Assembly: GCF_033025475.1 (NCBI RefSeq)
Contig: NZ_CP130322.1
Span: 2,175,001-2,239,000, forward strand
Source: Sphingomonas sp. C3-2
Lineage (GTDB): Bacteria; Pseudomonadota; Alphaproteobacteria; Sphingomonadales; Sphingomonadaceae
DNA: 64,000 nt
Direction of reading: 5' to 3'
The position numbers and the translations under genes were made by a program. The first letter of the stretch is position 1; each line of letters begins with the position of its first letter. The notes under the pieces are model-generated. The model worked only from the letters and a program-made list of their open reading frames with translations. It had not been told where the DNA came from and ran no database searches. Below, one piece after another: positions 12,572 to 21,238 of this stretch.

Positions 12572-12711
12572 ATGGCGATTCGTAGCCGCACGATTGAGCA
12601 TGACGGCCCCGGTGGCCCCGTTCGAAGGGGTTTTCGTATGGGACGATGCCGTATCCGACCCACGCCCCGGCGTCATCATCGTGCATAATGTCATGGGGGT
12701 GAAGGCGTTCG
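12572..12711 (+). pseudogene. Dienelactone hydrolase family, 5' remnant, frameshifted and truncated
   Basis: A good ribosome site (aggagg, 12558-12563) precedes an ATG and MAIRSRTIEHD, the usual start of sphingomonad dienelactone hydrolases. The reading then shifts frame near 12600-12610 and continues as APFEGVFVWDDAV and PGVIIVHNVMGVKAFD, the conserved N-terminal region. Homology stops at about 12711, where arsenite-transporter sequence begins. The remaining ~200 residues are missing, so it cannot be functional. Confidence 0.8.
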
Positions 12712-12810
12712 ACCGTGGTCGGCGTGCTGGTCGAAGTGCCGGTGATGCTGTCTGTCGTCTCGATCGTGAAGCGGACGCGGCCCTGGTACGAGGCGAGAGC
12801 GACGGCATGA
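12712..12810 (+). pseudogene. acr3: ACR3-type arsenite efflux permease, 3' remnant
   Basis: Thirty-two codons read TVVGVLVEVPVMLSVV and end WYEARATA-stop, matching the last transmembrane helix and tail of ACR3 arsenite transporters. The first ~320 residues are gone. The stop overlaps the next start as ATGA, the coupling expected of an intact acr3-arsN2-arsH operon. The deletion joint with the dienelactone hydrolase remnant is at about 12709-12714. Confidence 0.75.
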
Positions 12811-13241
12811 CCCAGATCTATTTCTCGGAGGCTCGGCACGCCGATGAGGTCCTGCAGCTCGCGCTCGGCGCCGCGCAGCTCCCAACCGACGATCTCGGCG
12901 GTCCCGACCAGATGTTCTTCAGCCTGTCCGACGATGAAGGGCTAATCGGGTTCATCGGTCTAGAAGGGAACGGCGCTGACCGGCTGCTCCGCTCGCTGGT
13001 CGTGCTGCCGAGCCGGCGCGGCAAAGGATATGGCCGGATGCTGGTCAAGCGCCTTGAAGGCGTCTTTGATGGCGCGGTCGAACGGCTGCATCTCCTGACC
13101 AACGGCACCGGGGAGTTCTTCCGTAAGCTCGGCTACGCCGACGCCGATCGCGACGCGGCGCCGGCATTCATCGTCGCGACCGCGCAGTTCACGTCGCTGT
13201 GCGGTCCGCGCGCGACCTATCTCGTCAAGGATCTTGGATGA
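12807..13241 (+). CDS. arsN2: GNAT acetyltransferase, ArsN2-like
   Basis: This 144-aa GNAT fold has the acetyl-CoA loop [10 protein letters not shown] (about residues 72-81) and a closing [12 protein letters not shown]. The pattern [17 protein letters not shown], and the position between acr3 and arsH, match ArsN2-type N-acetyltransferases of arsenic operons. The ATG overlaps the acr3 remnant's stop, and its own stop overlaps the arsH start (ATGA). With the promoter-proximal genes deleted, expression may depend on read-through from upstream. Confidence 0.82.
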   Translation: MTQIYFSEARHADEVLQLALGAAQLPTDDLGGPDQMFFSLSDDEGLIGFIGLEGNGADRLLRSLVVLPSRRGKGYGRMLVKRLEGVFDGAVERLHLLTNGTGEFFRKLGYADADRDAAPAFIVATAQFTSLCGPRATYLVKDLG

Positions 13242-13978
13242 CGCGCCTTCGTGACCTGATCGACCCCGACCATTTGCCTGCGCTCGATCGCAGCATCGCC
13301 ATCACCCGGCCGGGCGCCGGCATGGGCGATGATCAGCCGCCGCCGCGTATTCTGTTGCTCTACGGGTCGCTGCGCGAACGCTCGTTCAGCCGCCTCGCGG
13401 CCGAGGAAGCGGCACGGCTGCTGATCCTGTTCGGTGCCGAGGTGCGGATATTCGATCCGAGCGACCTGCCGCTCCCTGATCAGGTGAAGGGCGACGATCA
13501 TCCCGCCGTCCATGAGCTGCGCCAGCATGCGCTTTGGTCCGAAGGCATGGTCTGGTGCAGCCCCGAGCGGCACGGCCAGATCACCGGCATCATGAAGGCG
13601 CAGATCGACCATCTGCCGCTGGAGTTCGGCGGCATGCGGCCGACCCAGGGCCGCACCCTCGCGGTCATGCAGGTGTCGGGCGGCTCGCAGTCGTTCAACG
13701 CGGTCAACACGTTGCGCCTGCTCGGCCGCTGGATGCGGATGATCACCATCCCCAACCAGTCGAGCGTGGCAATGGCGTTCAAGGAGTTCGACGAAGCCGG
13801 CCGCATGCGACCGTCGAGCTATTATGACCGGATCGTGGACGTGATGGAGGAACTGGTCCGCTTCACGATCCTGACCCGCGCCCACGCTGGGCAACTCGTC
13901 GATCGCTATTCCGAACGGAAGGCCGCACAGGCGAAGCGTGATGCTGCGGCCGATCTTGCCTCGCGCGCTCTCGGCTGA
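13238..13978 (+). CDS. arsH: Arsenical resistance NADPH-dependent FMN reductase ArsH
   Basis: This 246-aa flavodoxin-like protein has the ArsH signatures [16 protein letters not shown] (FMN phosphate loop, about residues 32-47) and [20 protein letters not shown] in the middle, with full family length. ArsH oxidises trivalent organoarsenicals and has NADPH:FMN reductase activity (established knowledge). The start overlaps the arsN2 stop. No arsR, arsC or intact arsenite pump is present in the window. Confidence 0.95.
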   Translation: MTRLRDLIDPDHLPALDRSIAITRPGAGMGDDQPPPRILLLYGSLRERSFSRLAAEEAARLLILFGAEVRIFDPSDLPLPDQVKGDDHPAVHELRQHALWSEGMVWCSPERHGQITGIMKAQIDHLPLEFGGMRPTQGRTLAVMQVSGGSQSFNAVNTLRLLGRWMRMITIPNQSSVAMAFKEFDEAGRMRPSSYYDRIVDVMEELVRFTILTRAHAGQLVDRYSERKAAQAKRDAAADLASRALG

Positions 13979-14249
13979 TGGCCGCAGGTTACCCGCCACC
14001 TAGACTTAGAATGACCGCTTATTCTGAAAACAGCCTTTCGGACTAACCCATCCAAACGGCAGCTAAGTCCCACGATGCGGCGTTTGGCGCTCCGGAAAAC
14101 CGACCCTTGCCGGTCATTCAGCCGCCGATTTTCCGTTCCTAGGTGCGGCCTGTCCGCTATACCATTCTGGATGCCCAAAATGGCCGTTTGGAGACGGTCC
14201 GCTTTTGACGCCTAAGGTCGAATGGCCGACCTCTTGCGACAAGCTGCGA

Positions 14250-14628
14250 TTACGGAAGCGGCGTGATAGCGTCCATGATCGTGAGCCGTTCAAGCGGCCG
14301 TGCCCCAACACGCGAATTGGTCACGAGAATCGTAGCGCCCGGACCGAGCTCCTTCTTCACGAGATCGTGGAAACGGCGTGGCAGGTGGATGCGATTTAGC
14401 GTCGCCTCATCGACCTCGCGGTCGGCATCCCCTGCGTGGCCCGGCAGTCCGACATAAACCCAATGCGGCCTGCCGCCCTTGAAGACAAGATTGATGACGT
14501 GCGAGCCGGGATCGTCGTCGGCGATCTCTGCAACGCTGCGACCGATCTCCACGCCGTTTCGCAGGACGACGACCCGCTTGGTCGAGCTTCGAGACAATGA
14601 TGGTGAGCGGCCCCTCGCGCGCCAGTTC
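14250..14628 (-). pseudogene. L,D-transpeptidase domain fragment, frameshifted
   Basis: Minus-strand sequence reads GPLTIIVSKLDQ in one frame, then RVVVLRNGVEIGRSVAEI in the next. It continues through HWVYVGLPGH to NSRVGARPLERLTIMDAI. This resembles the YkuD-type catalytic domain of sphingomonad L,D-transpeptidases, which cross-link peptidoglycan. The frameshift at about 14577, the lack of a signal peptide and fusion to transporter sequence upstream make it non-functional. Confidence 0.6.
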
Positions 14629-14636
14629 GGGTGTCC

Positions 14637-14892
14637 ACAAGCCTCCAAAGGCGAGGAGCAAGCCCGACAACCGCTGCAAACTTACCGCCCGCTCGGTCAG
14701 CACGATGGTGAGGATGGGCTGGATTCCCAACAGCGTTGCCAGCGCTCCAGGCGTGACGCCGTGGTCGAGGGCCAGGAGATAACAGGTCGAATAGAGGCCA
14801 GCGATCAACAGGCCGGTAATCGCAACCCGTACTGACATTACGCCGACGTTCGGCGTTAAGCCTGTCGTTCCGTAGTTGCGCCCACTGCACAT
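14637..14892 (-). pseudogene. EamA/DMT-family transporter fragment
   Basis: About 85 codons encode two to three hydrophobic helices with LALDHGVTPGALATLLGIQP and LSGLLLAFGGL, typical of EamA (drug/metabolite transporter) repeats. The full protein would be about 290 aa. The frame runs straight into L,D-transpeptidase sequence, so this is a deletion joint rather than a complete gene. Confidence 0.6.
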
Positions 14893-15019
14893 ACGATTAT
14901 GATGAACGTATGAAGTTCATCACTCTCAATCGCACGTTCGCTTTCCCGCTGATCTGAGCGGGCCGGTTTCGGCTCCATTGGCGGCATTGCCGCCCGATGA
15001 TACCTTTTTGAGAGACTTT

Positions 15020-15817
15020 ATGCGAAACCAATCAGATCCTGCGCTGAGCGCAGATGACATTGCTGCATTCGTGCGCGACGGCTTCATTCGTATCGACGAG
15101 GCTTTCAGCGAGGAAACAGCAGCACAAGCGCGCGCAATCTTGTGGAAAGCCACCGGCTGCGATCCCAACGACCGTTCAACATGGAACCAGCCGGTGGTGC
15201 GATTAGACCAATTCAGCCAGGTCCCGTTTCGGGAGGCAGCAAATACGCCGAAGCTGTGTGCGGCATTCGATCAGCTTGTCGGTGCTGGCCGCTGGTGTCC
15301 TCGTGGAACCCTTGGCACCTTCCCAGTTCGCTTTCCCTCTCAGGAGTCGGCCGGCGACGATGGTTGGCATATCGATGTTAGCTTTGGATACGAACACCCC
15401 GACTTCATGGAATGGCGCGCTAATGTCAGTAGCAAAGGTCGAGCCTTGCTCATGCTGTTCCTTTTTTCAAATGTTGGTGTTGATGATGCGCCGACCCGCA
15501 TCCGTGTCGGATCGCATGCTGACATAGCCAGGCAACTTGCGCCGGCCGACGAAGCTGGCCTGACGCTTCGCGACCTTGCCGCCGATGGTTTCGCCAGCTC
15601 GGCGGAGAGGCAAGAGGAACTGGCGCTGGGTCAAGTTGGCACGGTATATTTGTGCCATCCGTTTCTAGTCCATGCAGCGCAGCGGCATCGAGGCACAGCG
15701 CCACGGTTCATGGCTCAACCTCCCCTGATGCCGAGGGAGCCCCTTTCGTTGCATCGGCAGGACAGAGACTATTTGCCGGTTGAACGGGCGATCTTCAATG
15801 CGATCTCCCGCCAGTAG
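15020..15817 (+). CDS. Phytanoyl-CoA dioxygenase (PhyH) family protein
   Basis: This 265-aa Fe(II)/2-oxoglutarate oxygenase has the facial triad His-x-Asp in WHIDVSF (about residues 115-121) and a distal His in FLVHAAQRH (about 216-224). An Arg follows in APRFMAQ for 2-oxoglutarate. The ATG at 15020 has gagag upstream; a TTG at 14978 would add 14 residues. It stands alone on the plus strand between decayed genes. The substrate is unknown: family members hydroxylate fatty acyl-CoAs and many small molecules. Confidence 0.88.
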   Translation: MRNQSDPALSADDIAAFVRDGFIRIDEAFSEETAAQARAILWKATGCDPNDRSTWNQPVVRLDQFSQVPFREAANTPKLCAAFDQLVGAGRWCPRGTLGTFPVRFPSQESAGDDGWHIDVSFGYEHPDFMEWRANVSSKGRALLMLFLFSNVGVDDAPTRIRVGSHADIARQLAPADEAGLTLRDLAADGFASSAERQEELALGQVGTVYLCHPFLVHAAQRHRGTAPRFMAQPPLMPREPLSLHRQDRDYLPVERAIFNAISRQ

Positions 15818-15917
15818 CAATATCTCATCGGCCCGTCCGCTGCGCGCTCCCGACGGCAAAAGCGGGCGGCTGTAATTTGCTCGCCACTCGCGCACTCAAA
15901 GGGGAGCTTGGTATTGA

Positions 15918-16061
15918 ATCGGTGATCGATTTCAGCGTGAGGCTGTCGATCCCATCCCAGCTTGCAGTCAAATTGTGTCCCTGAGCCGTCACGTCGTTGG
16001 CAAGCAGGTCACGCACGAACGGCGAGCCTTCCGAGGGACGATCTACCGCAATCGCCGACAT
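15918..16061 (-). pseudogene. TonB-dependent receptor internal fragment
   Basis: About 48 codons on the minus strand read RPSEGSPFVRDLLANDVTA, then QGHNLTASW and LTLKSITD. They align by eye with residues of the receptor at 48626-50767 (RPDEGSSAVAGLLRNDVRA, EGHNFTANW, LALKSVTG). Only this barrel segment remains; neither end of a receptor is present. Confidence 0.7.
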
Positions 16062-16162
16062 TGCGGCCGTTCAACGGCCAATGCGCATCCCCGAAAGCGG
16101 ACATCGCCCATCAGGTGGGGCGTCCGCACTGTGCTTCAGGTTTTACTGCCACACCCGCGTGG

Positions 16163-17233
16163 TCAAGTGCTATTTTCCCTTCGAAATTCGGAGGGGCGCT
16201 GACCGGTCCAGCCAATAAAGGCGCGACGGAAGGTGCGTGCGTCGTGAAAGCCGGTACGCCGGGCAATAGCCGGAATATTCAGCGCGGCCTCGCCAAGAAG
16301 ATGCTTGGCCATTTTCTGCTGCCAGGTGGATCGCAGAGAGAGAAAGGATGTTCCTTCTTCCTTCAGACGGCGATGGAGCGTCGAGGGACTAAGCTGCAGA
16401 TGTTCGGCGGTGGCGATCCGATCGGGAACCGGGGCTTCCGCCAACTCGCATTCAAGGAACAATGCGCTGACACGGCCTGATATCGGCGCACGCTTGCGCA
16501 CGGAAAACAGCGGATCGTGGGCGATAAGCTCCATGGCCTCTGTCGCGAGAAACGGGCGGCCGGAGATATCTTCATCGAGCGCGCCGACTGCGAACTGAAG
16601 ATATGTTCGGCCGCGGCCGAGTGAAATGGGGATGTCCAGGGCCAAGAGGCAGGGATCGTTGATCGCGCGCCCCTCAAGGGGGAGGCCGATTTCGACGATT
16701 TTCGATTTCGTCCCGCCAAGCCAGGTCAACACATTTACGAGGAAGATCAAGCCCGCGGCTGTGAGACTGAGCGGTGGATTCTGCAATGTCGACGACAGAT
16801 CAACGACCAGTCGATCGCCATCCTCCTCATGGGTGAGGGTGATGCCGATGCCGTTCTGGGCGATCGCGACATTGAACTGGACGATGCGCTCCACCGCTTC
16901 GCGCAAGGTTGTGGTAGGCGCGAGAGCCGTGACGAGCATCGCGATGACGTCCCTGCGCGCGGCAAATGCAACCGGGGCGTCCCGCCCGATTGCTTCTGCA
17001 AGCAGGATCGCCGCAGCGCCGTACATGCGAGCGAATCGATGCCGCGGAAGCGCGAGAACCGCCTCGCCCGATACAATTCCCGCCAGTGGCAGGTCATGTT
17101 CGGCAGCGGCCAATATGCCGAACCGATCATCAGCACACATCGCAAGATCGCGGAGTAACGGTGCCAGCATGCAGCTTGGAATTACATCCTCAGCGGTGCG
17201 TACGTCCATATTGTCTGATGGTGTGGTCGCCAT
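16163..17233 (-). CDS. AraC-family transcriptional regulator
   Basis: This 356-aa protein has the same architecture as the regulator at 6113-7159. Its ligand domain covers about residues 20-230. Its C-terminal AraC helix-turn-helix pair is LQLSPSTLHRRLKEEGTSF and IPAIARRTGFHDARTFRRAFIGWTG. The ATG at 17233 is preferred, with aaagggga upstream; the frame stays open to 17380. It is divergent from the epoxide hydrolase gene. Related heptamers tgacaaa (17238) and tggcaaa (17259), 21 bases apart, are possible half-sites. Confidence 0.92.
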   Translation of the reverse strand: MATTPSDNMDVRTAEDVIPSCMLAPLLRDLAMCADDRFGILAAAEHDLPLAGIVSGEAVLALPRHRFARMYGAAAILLAEAIGRDAPVAFAARRDVIAMLVTALAPTTTLREAVERIVQFNVAIAQNGIGITLTHEEDGDRLVVDLSSTLQNPPLSLTAAGLIFLVNVLTWLGGTKSKIVEIGLPLEGRAINDPCLLALDIPISLGRGRTYLQFAVGALDEDISGRPFLATEAMELIAHDPLFSVRKRAPISGRVSALFLECELAEAPVPDRIATAEHLQLSPSTLHRRLKEEGTSFLSLRSTWQQKMAKHLLGEAALNIPAIARRTGFHDARTFRRAFIGWTGQRPSEFRRENST

Positions 17234-17364
17234 GACTTGACAAATTATGTCCCCTTTCTGGCAAAATTCAAGCGCTAGCCGCTCAATCGCGCGACGTTCA
17301 TTCTTCAGTCTCGAAAGCATCGAGCAGCGATCAGGGCGGCAAGGTGACCGCGGCGGGGAAGAGA

Positions 17365-18552
17365 ATGAAGCCTGAACCATTCATTATCCACGCCGAGCAA
17401 GCGATGCTCGATGATCTTGAGCGACGTCTGCAGGCAACCCGCTGGGCAGACGACATCGCCAATGACGATTGGTCTTCCGGAACAAACGCATCCTATCTCC
17501 GTGAGCTCACCGACTATTGGCTCAATCACTTCGATTGGCGGACGCAGGAAAGGGCCATGAACGCTTTTTCTCATTTCCGTGTCCTCCTTGATGGCATTCC
17601 GATCCATTTCATCCATCAGAAAGGCGTGGGCGGTCATGCGATGCCACTGATCCTGACCCACGGCTGGCCGTGGACGTTTTGGGATTTCGCGAAGGTGATC
17701 GGTCCGCTGACGGATCCCGCGGCGCATGGCGGCGATCCGGCGGATGCCTTTGATGTCGTTGTGCCGTCCTTGCCGGGGTTCGGCTATTCAAGTCCCCTCC
17801 GTCAATCCGGCGTGGATGCCCGCGTGACGGCTAATCTGTGGCGCAAGCTGATGGTCGAGATATTGGGCTATCCCCGCTTTGCGGCGCATGGCGGCGATTG
17901 GGGGGCGTTCGTGACCGCCCAGCTCGGGCATAAATATCCGAAAGACGTGCTGGGCATCCACATGATCGGCGGGGCGCCGCTCGATTGCTTCGGCAAGCCG
18001 CTGCCCGACGCCTCAGCCTATGCGGCGGATGAAGCTGGCTGGCACGCCAGGACCCAGGCCTTCTTCGCCACGGAAAGTGGCTATTCGGCGGAACAGAGCA
18101 CCAAACCGCAAAGCCTTGCTTATGGCCTGCAGGATTCGCCCGTCGGTCTTGCGGCATGGCTGGTCGAAAAGCGCCATGGCTGGAGTGATTGCGGCGGCGA
18201 TGTTGCACGACGATTCACCAAGGACGAGTTGCTCACGTCGATCATGATTTACTGGCTTACCGGCACGATCGGTACGTCGGCGCGATATTATTACGAAAAT
18301 CGCAAAGCTGGCTGGCGGCCGTCGCATGATGGTGCCCGCATGGTCGATGTACCAACCGGCTGCCTCAAACTGGAGGCAGACGTGTGCCATTGGCCGCGCA
18401 GCCTGATGGAAGCCAATTTCGATCTGCAGCGCTGGACCCGTTCAGCCGTGGGCGGCCATTTCGCCCCGGCGGAGGTACCCGATCTGGTCGTCTCCGAGAT
18501 CCGGGATTTCTTCCGACCCTTGCGCCGCAACGAGCAGGAGGATCAGCGATGA
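17365..18552 (+). CDS. Epoxide hydrolase (alpha/beta hydrolase with EHN domain)
   Basis: This 395-aa protein has the N-terminal EHN region (about 1-110) typical of juvenile-hormone and microsomal-type epoxide hydrolases. The alpha/beta core has the oxyanion motif HGWPWTFWDF (about 92-101), nucleophile Asp in HGGDWGAF (about 177) and catalytic His in VGGHFAP near the C-terminus. It opens epoxides to diols. ATG at 17365 is chosen over an upstream GTG (17344). It overlaps the next gene by ATGA and is probably regulated by the divergent AraC protein. Confidence 0.92.
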   Translation: MKPEPFIIHAEQAMLDDLERRLQATRWADDIANDDWSSGTNASYLRELTDYWLNHFDWRTQERAMNAFSHFRVLLDGIPIHFIHQKGVGGHAMPLILTHGWPWTFWDFAKVIGPLTDPAAHGGDPADAFDVVVPSLPGFGYSSPLRQSGVDARVTANLWRKLMVEILGYPRFAAHGGDWGAFVTAQLGHKYPKDVLGIHMIGGAPLDCFGKPLPDASAYAADEAGWHARTQAFFATESGYSAEQSTKPQSLAYGLQDSPVGLAAWLVEKRHGWSDCGGDVARRFTKDELLTSIMIYWLTGTIGTSARYYYENRKAGWRPSHDGARMVDVPTGCLKLEADVCHWPRSLMEANFDLQRWTRSAVGGHFAPAEVPDLVVSEIRDFFRPLRRNEQEDQR

Positions 18553-19346
18553 AAGTGCGTCGGCCCACGCTCGATTTTGCGAAATCCCTGCCGCTCTGGA
18601 TGAAGGATCGCGAGTTCTGCCACATCCTGAACGCGTCGTCGGTCGTAATCATGCAGCTCGAACCCTATCTGAACAAGGTCATGCTGCGCGCGCGGACAAT
18701 GCTGCCGTCCGACGATCCGCTCCAGCCCGATCTCAAGACGTTCGTCCAGCAGGAAACCGTCCATTGCCGGCTGCATGCACGCTACAATCGCGCGCTGTAC
18801 GAGGCTGGCTATGATCGCCTGAAATCGTTCGAGGCAGCCATGGGGGCCGATTATGAGCGCTACCTCGACACAAAATCGATGAAGTTCAACCTCGGTTACT
18901 GCCAGGGTTTCGAATGCCTGGGCCCATTATATGCGGAGCTGATCTTCGAAGGCCTCGACGATCTGTATGAAGGGGGTGACGAGCAGGTCATCCACCTCTG
19001 GAAATGGCACCTTGCCGAGGAATATGAGCACCGCATGGTCGCCCACGACGCGTATTACCGTCTTGGGGGTAACTGGCTGCACCGGTTGTACAGCACCTAC
19101 ACCACGCTGCGACATCTCAAGAAATATAGCGGGATTATCGCGGCGCATATGCTCAAGGTCGATCGAGCGAGCATGTCGCCCGACGAGGTGCGCCAATCGA
19201 GACGGGCAGCCAAGCGCGCGCGGCGACGCTTGGCCTGGTTCCTCGTCCCCCGCTTCTTGCCGCTCCTTTCGCCCTTCTACACGCCCGCGCGCCACCGGCC
19301 GCCTAATGGACTGAACAGATATCTTGGTGAGGCGTTGCCAATATGA
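18549..19346 (+). CDS. Metal-dependent hydrolase family protein (PF10118-like)
   Basis: This 265-aa helical protein has metal-ligand-like motifs QQETVHCRLH (about 73-82) and LAEEYEHRMVAHD (about 157-169), i.e. two ExxH elements as in the predicted metal-dependent hydrolase family found beside steroid and terpenoid catabolic genes. The ATG overlaps the epoxide hydrolase stop (ATGA), so the two are translated together and probably act on the same substrate. The chemistry of this family is poorly established, so a ferritin-like or di-iron role is possible. Confidence 0.78.
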   Translation: MKVRRPTLDFAKSLPLWMKDREFCHILNASSVVIMQLEPYLNKVMLRARTMLPSDDPLQPDLKTFVQQETVHCRLHARYNRALYEAGYDRLKSFEAAMGADYERYLDTKSMKFNLGYCQGFECLGPLYAELIFEGLDDLYEGGDEQVIHLWKWHLAEEYEHRMVAHDAYYRLGGNWLHRLYSTYTTLRHLKKYSGIIAAHMLKVDRASMSPDEVRQSRRAAKRARRRLAWFLVPRFLPLLSPFYTPARHRPPNGLNRYLGEALPI

Positions 19347-19513
19347 GGGAATGAGGCCGGATCGTCGCCGGTGGGATCCGCAGTTTTCCAGCTTTTTCGG
19401 CTGACGTACATGATGGGACCGTATTCTTCAGGGACTCCCGCCCGACTTCCGCAAGCGCCGCCGTTGTTCTAAACCTGAACGGCCGGCAGCTATTGGGCAG
19501 CTGAAATCGAGAT

Positions 19514-19971
19514 ATGGATGATTGCAAGCTGCTTCCCGTCACCGCCCGCAACTTCCAAATCCTATCGGCGCATCGAGTGAATGGCGGTTTTGGGCAGTCA
19601 CCCACCTACTATGACGCGCTGGATCTATACCGCACCAAGGTCGCGGCATACATCGACAGCGTGGACGCCAATGTCAGCGTCGCGAAGCGCAGAGGTGGGC
19701 GCGGTAGCCCTCGCAACATGATCCTGAACTTCGGCGGCAGGTCGAAGAAACCGCCGTCAAACACGCGACCACCTATTACGAGTCGGAAGAAGGCGGTGTC
19801 TGGGAAGTGGAATCGGTCGAAGCGCACGCGCGGGGATGGGACCTTGAATGCAGACGTGACGACGAGGTTCTTTACGTCGAGGTCAAAGGCTGCAGCGGGA
19901 ACGAGGTAAGAGCTGAACTCACGCCAAACGAATGGTCCAAGATGAACGATTTGAGTTATCGTCCAGCCTAA
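19514..19971 (+). pseudogene. DUF3883-domain protein, frameshifted
   Basis: The frame from ATG 19514 runs to about 19735 (ending PRNMILNFGG). Homology then continues in another phase from 19735 to the stop at 19971: VEETAVKHATTYYES, then GWDLECRR and VLYVEVKG. The RGWDLE...VEVKG core is the DUF3883 signature, a nuclease-like fold found in restriction and defence proteins. A shift near 19735 splits it. A sequencing error is possible but cannot be judged here. Confidence 0.6.
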
Positions 19972-20433
19972 GTTCTATACGTGGTGACCGGCTGTCTTAG
20001 CGAAGCGCCCCTCGCATCTATATTCCAACATGAGCCCAGGCGCGGCTGGCGGACGATGGATGGCAGAAGCTTGAAAATCGAGGAGCGGATGGCGGCGCGG
20101 GTGTCGTGTTTGGACTGAAGCTCGGAACCGAGAAACGATGCATATGACGCCGACGGCGGCATTCGCCGTTGTTCGGCGTATCGGTTCAACAGGCGCCGCG
20201 TGGTTCCGATCCAGATAAACGGCAACTTTCGGGGTCTCTCGAGCGGTCTGAACGGCGGGAAGTAGGGCGCAAATCGGACATGGACGCTCGCGCCGAGAAT
20301 GTCCGTTATCTACCTTGTCTTGCTCCAGAGCTGACCGAGCACAAGGTCCCATTCATACCCGAATGGAAGGCGATAATCCGACCTGTCAGTCACCGGTGGA
20401 CGGCGTTCGCCATGGCGGGGCTCGCCGCAGGCC
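19972..20433. other. Intergenic region, no gene recognised
   Basis: These 462 bases hold short open frames in several phases, none with recognisable similarity. Two short interspersed sequences are visible: a GC-rich imperfect hairpin near 20135-20170, and a tcggacat...atgtccg dyad near 20274-20305. Its left part may be decayed coding sequence. Confidence 0.4.
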
Positions 20434-21120
20434 TCAGTTACCGCCAGCGATCCCGGCCAACACCGAATGCGGTCCGAACGCTTCGACCCATTGGACGAGT
20501 TCTTCGTGGACAATGGCCTTGCCCTGATCGCTCGCGAGCGGCCGGATGCAGTCGGAAAACCCCCACGACTGAAGCTTGCGCGCCGGAATCATCAAATGCA
20601 CATGCGGCGTATTGGTCGACCCCCGGGCCGAGGGAAGGTGCATGGCGGCGATCACGGCGAGGCTGCGCTGAAGACAGAAATGCTCGTAAGCAAAGGCGCG
20701 CACCTCTTCCCAGATCGTGTGCAGCCGGTCGGCATCGGGGAAGCGCAGCGTAAGCATCACGACGAGGTCCTTGAGCGCATCGAAAGCGTCGGCCTCATAG
20801 CGTTCGCAGAGCGCTTTGGGCGTGTAGAGTGCATCGGGCGCAGCCGGCGGCAACAGCACATCCGATCGGTAACAGCCCGGTGCCCAGTCGACAGAATTGT
20901 TCGTCTGCCCAGGCCGCAGACGCCGCAGCACCGTGTCCGGAACATTATGTTCGGGGCCGTTCTTGATCGCGCGACGGACGACGCCGAAGACAAGATTGGC
21001 AGGACCACCTGCCACGGGCACGAAATCCAGCCCGGCGGGCGCGAAACGCCTGGCTGCGTGTCCGGAATGATCCCAGCTTCTGGTCGCACGCGAGTGCGGC
21101 GCATAGGCATATTTCTTCAC
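20434..21120 (-). CDS. MobA/MobL-like protein with relaxase-type HxH motif
   Basis: This 228-aa protein starts at GTG 21120. It ends with a region containing NTPHVHLMIPARKL (about residues 168-181), which matches the His-x-His metal site (motif III) of MobA/MobL-type relaxases and related HUH enzymes. It is shorter than usual relaxases, lacks a clear helicase or primase part, and has no obvious N-terminal tyrosine motif. It lies downstream of the full relaxase on the same strand, so it may be an accessory or degenerate relaxase. Confidence 0.65.
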   Translation of the reverse strand: MKKYAYAPHSRATRSWDHSGHAARRFAPAGLDFVPVAGGPANLVFGVVRRAIKNGPEHNVPDTVLRRLRPGQTNNSVDWAPGCYRSDVLLPPAAPDALYTPKALCERYEADAFDALKDLVVMLTLRFPDADRLHTIWEEVRAFAYEHFCLQRSLAVIAAMHLPSARGSTNTPHVHLMIPARKLQSWGFSDCIRPLASDQGKAIVHEELVQWVEAFGPHSVLAGIAGGN

Positions 21121-21238
21121 GGTACCTACCTGTATCCGGGGCGCTGGCAGCCGAGGCCCTGACGGCAGCCGAACAGGAAAACGCTTTCATTCTTCCTATC
21201 CGACCACCTTCTCTTTCCATCTCCATTTCCCTTCTCGC

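Noticed and set aside
12387-13241. A single 284-codon plus-strand frame joining hydrolase and acetyltransferase sequence
   Set aside because: It runs through two decayed genes by chance. The acetyltransferase has its own coupled ATG at 12807, and the acr3 tail is read in a different phase.
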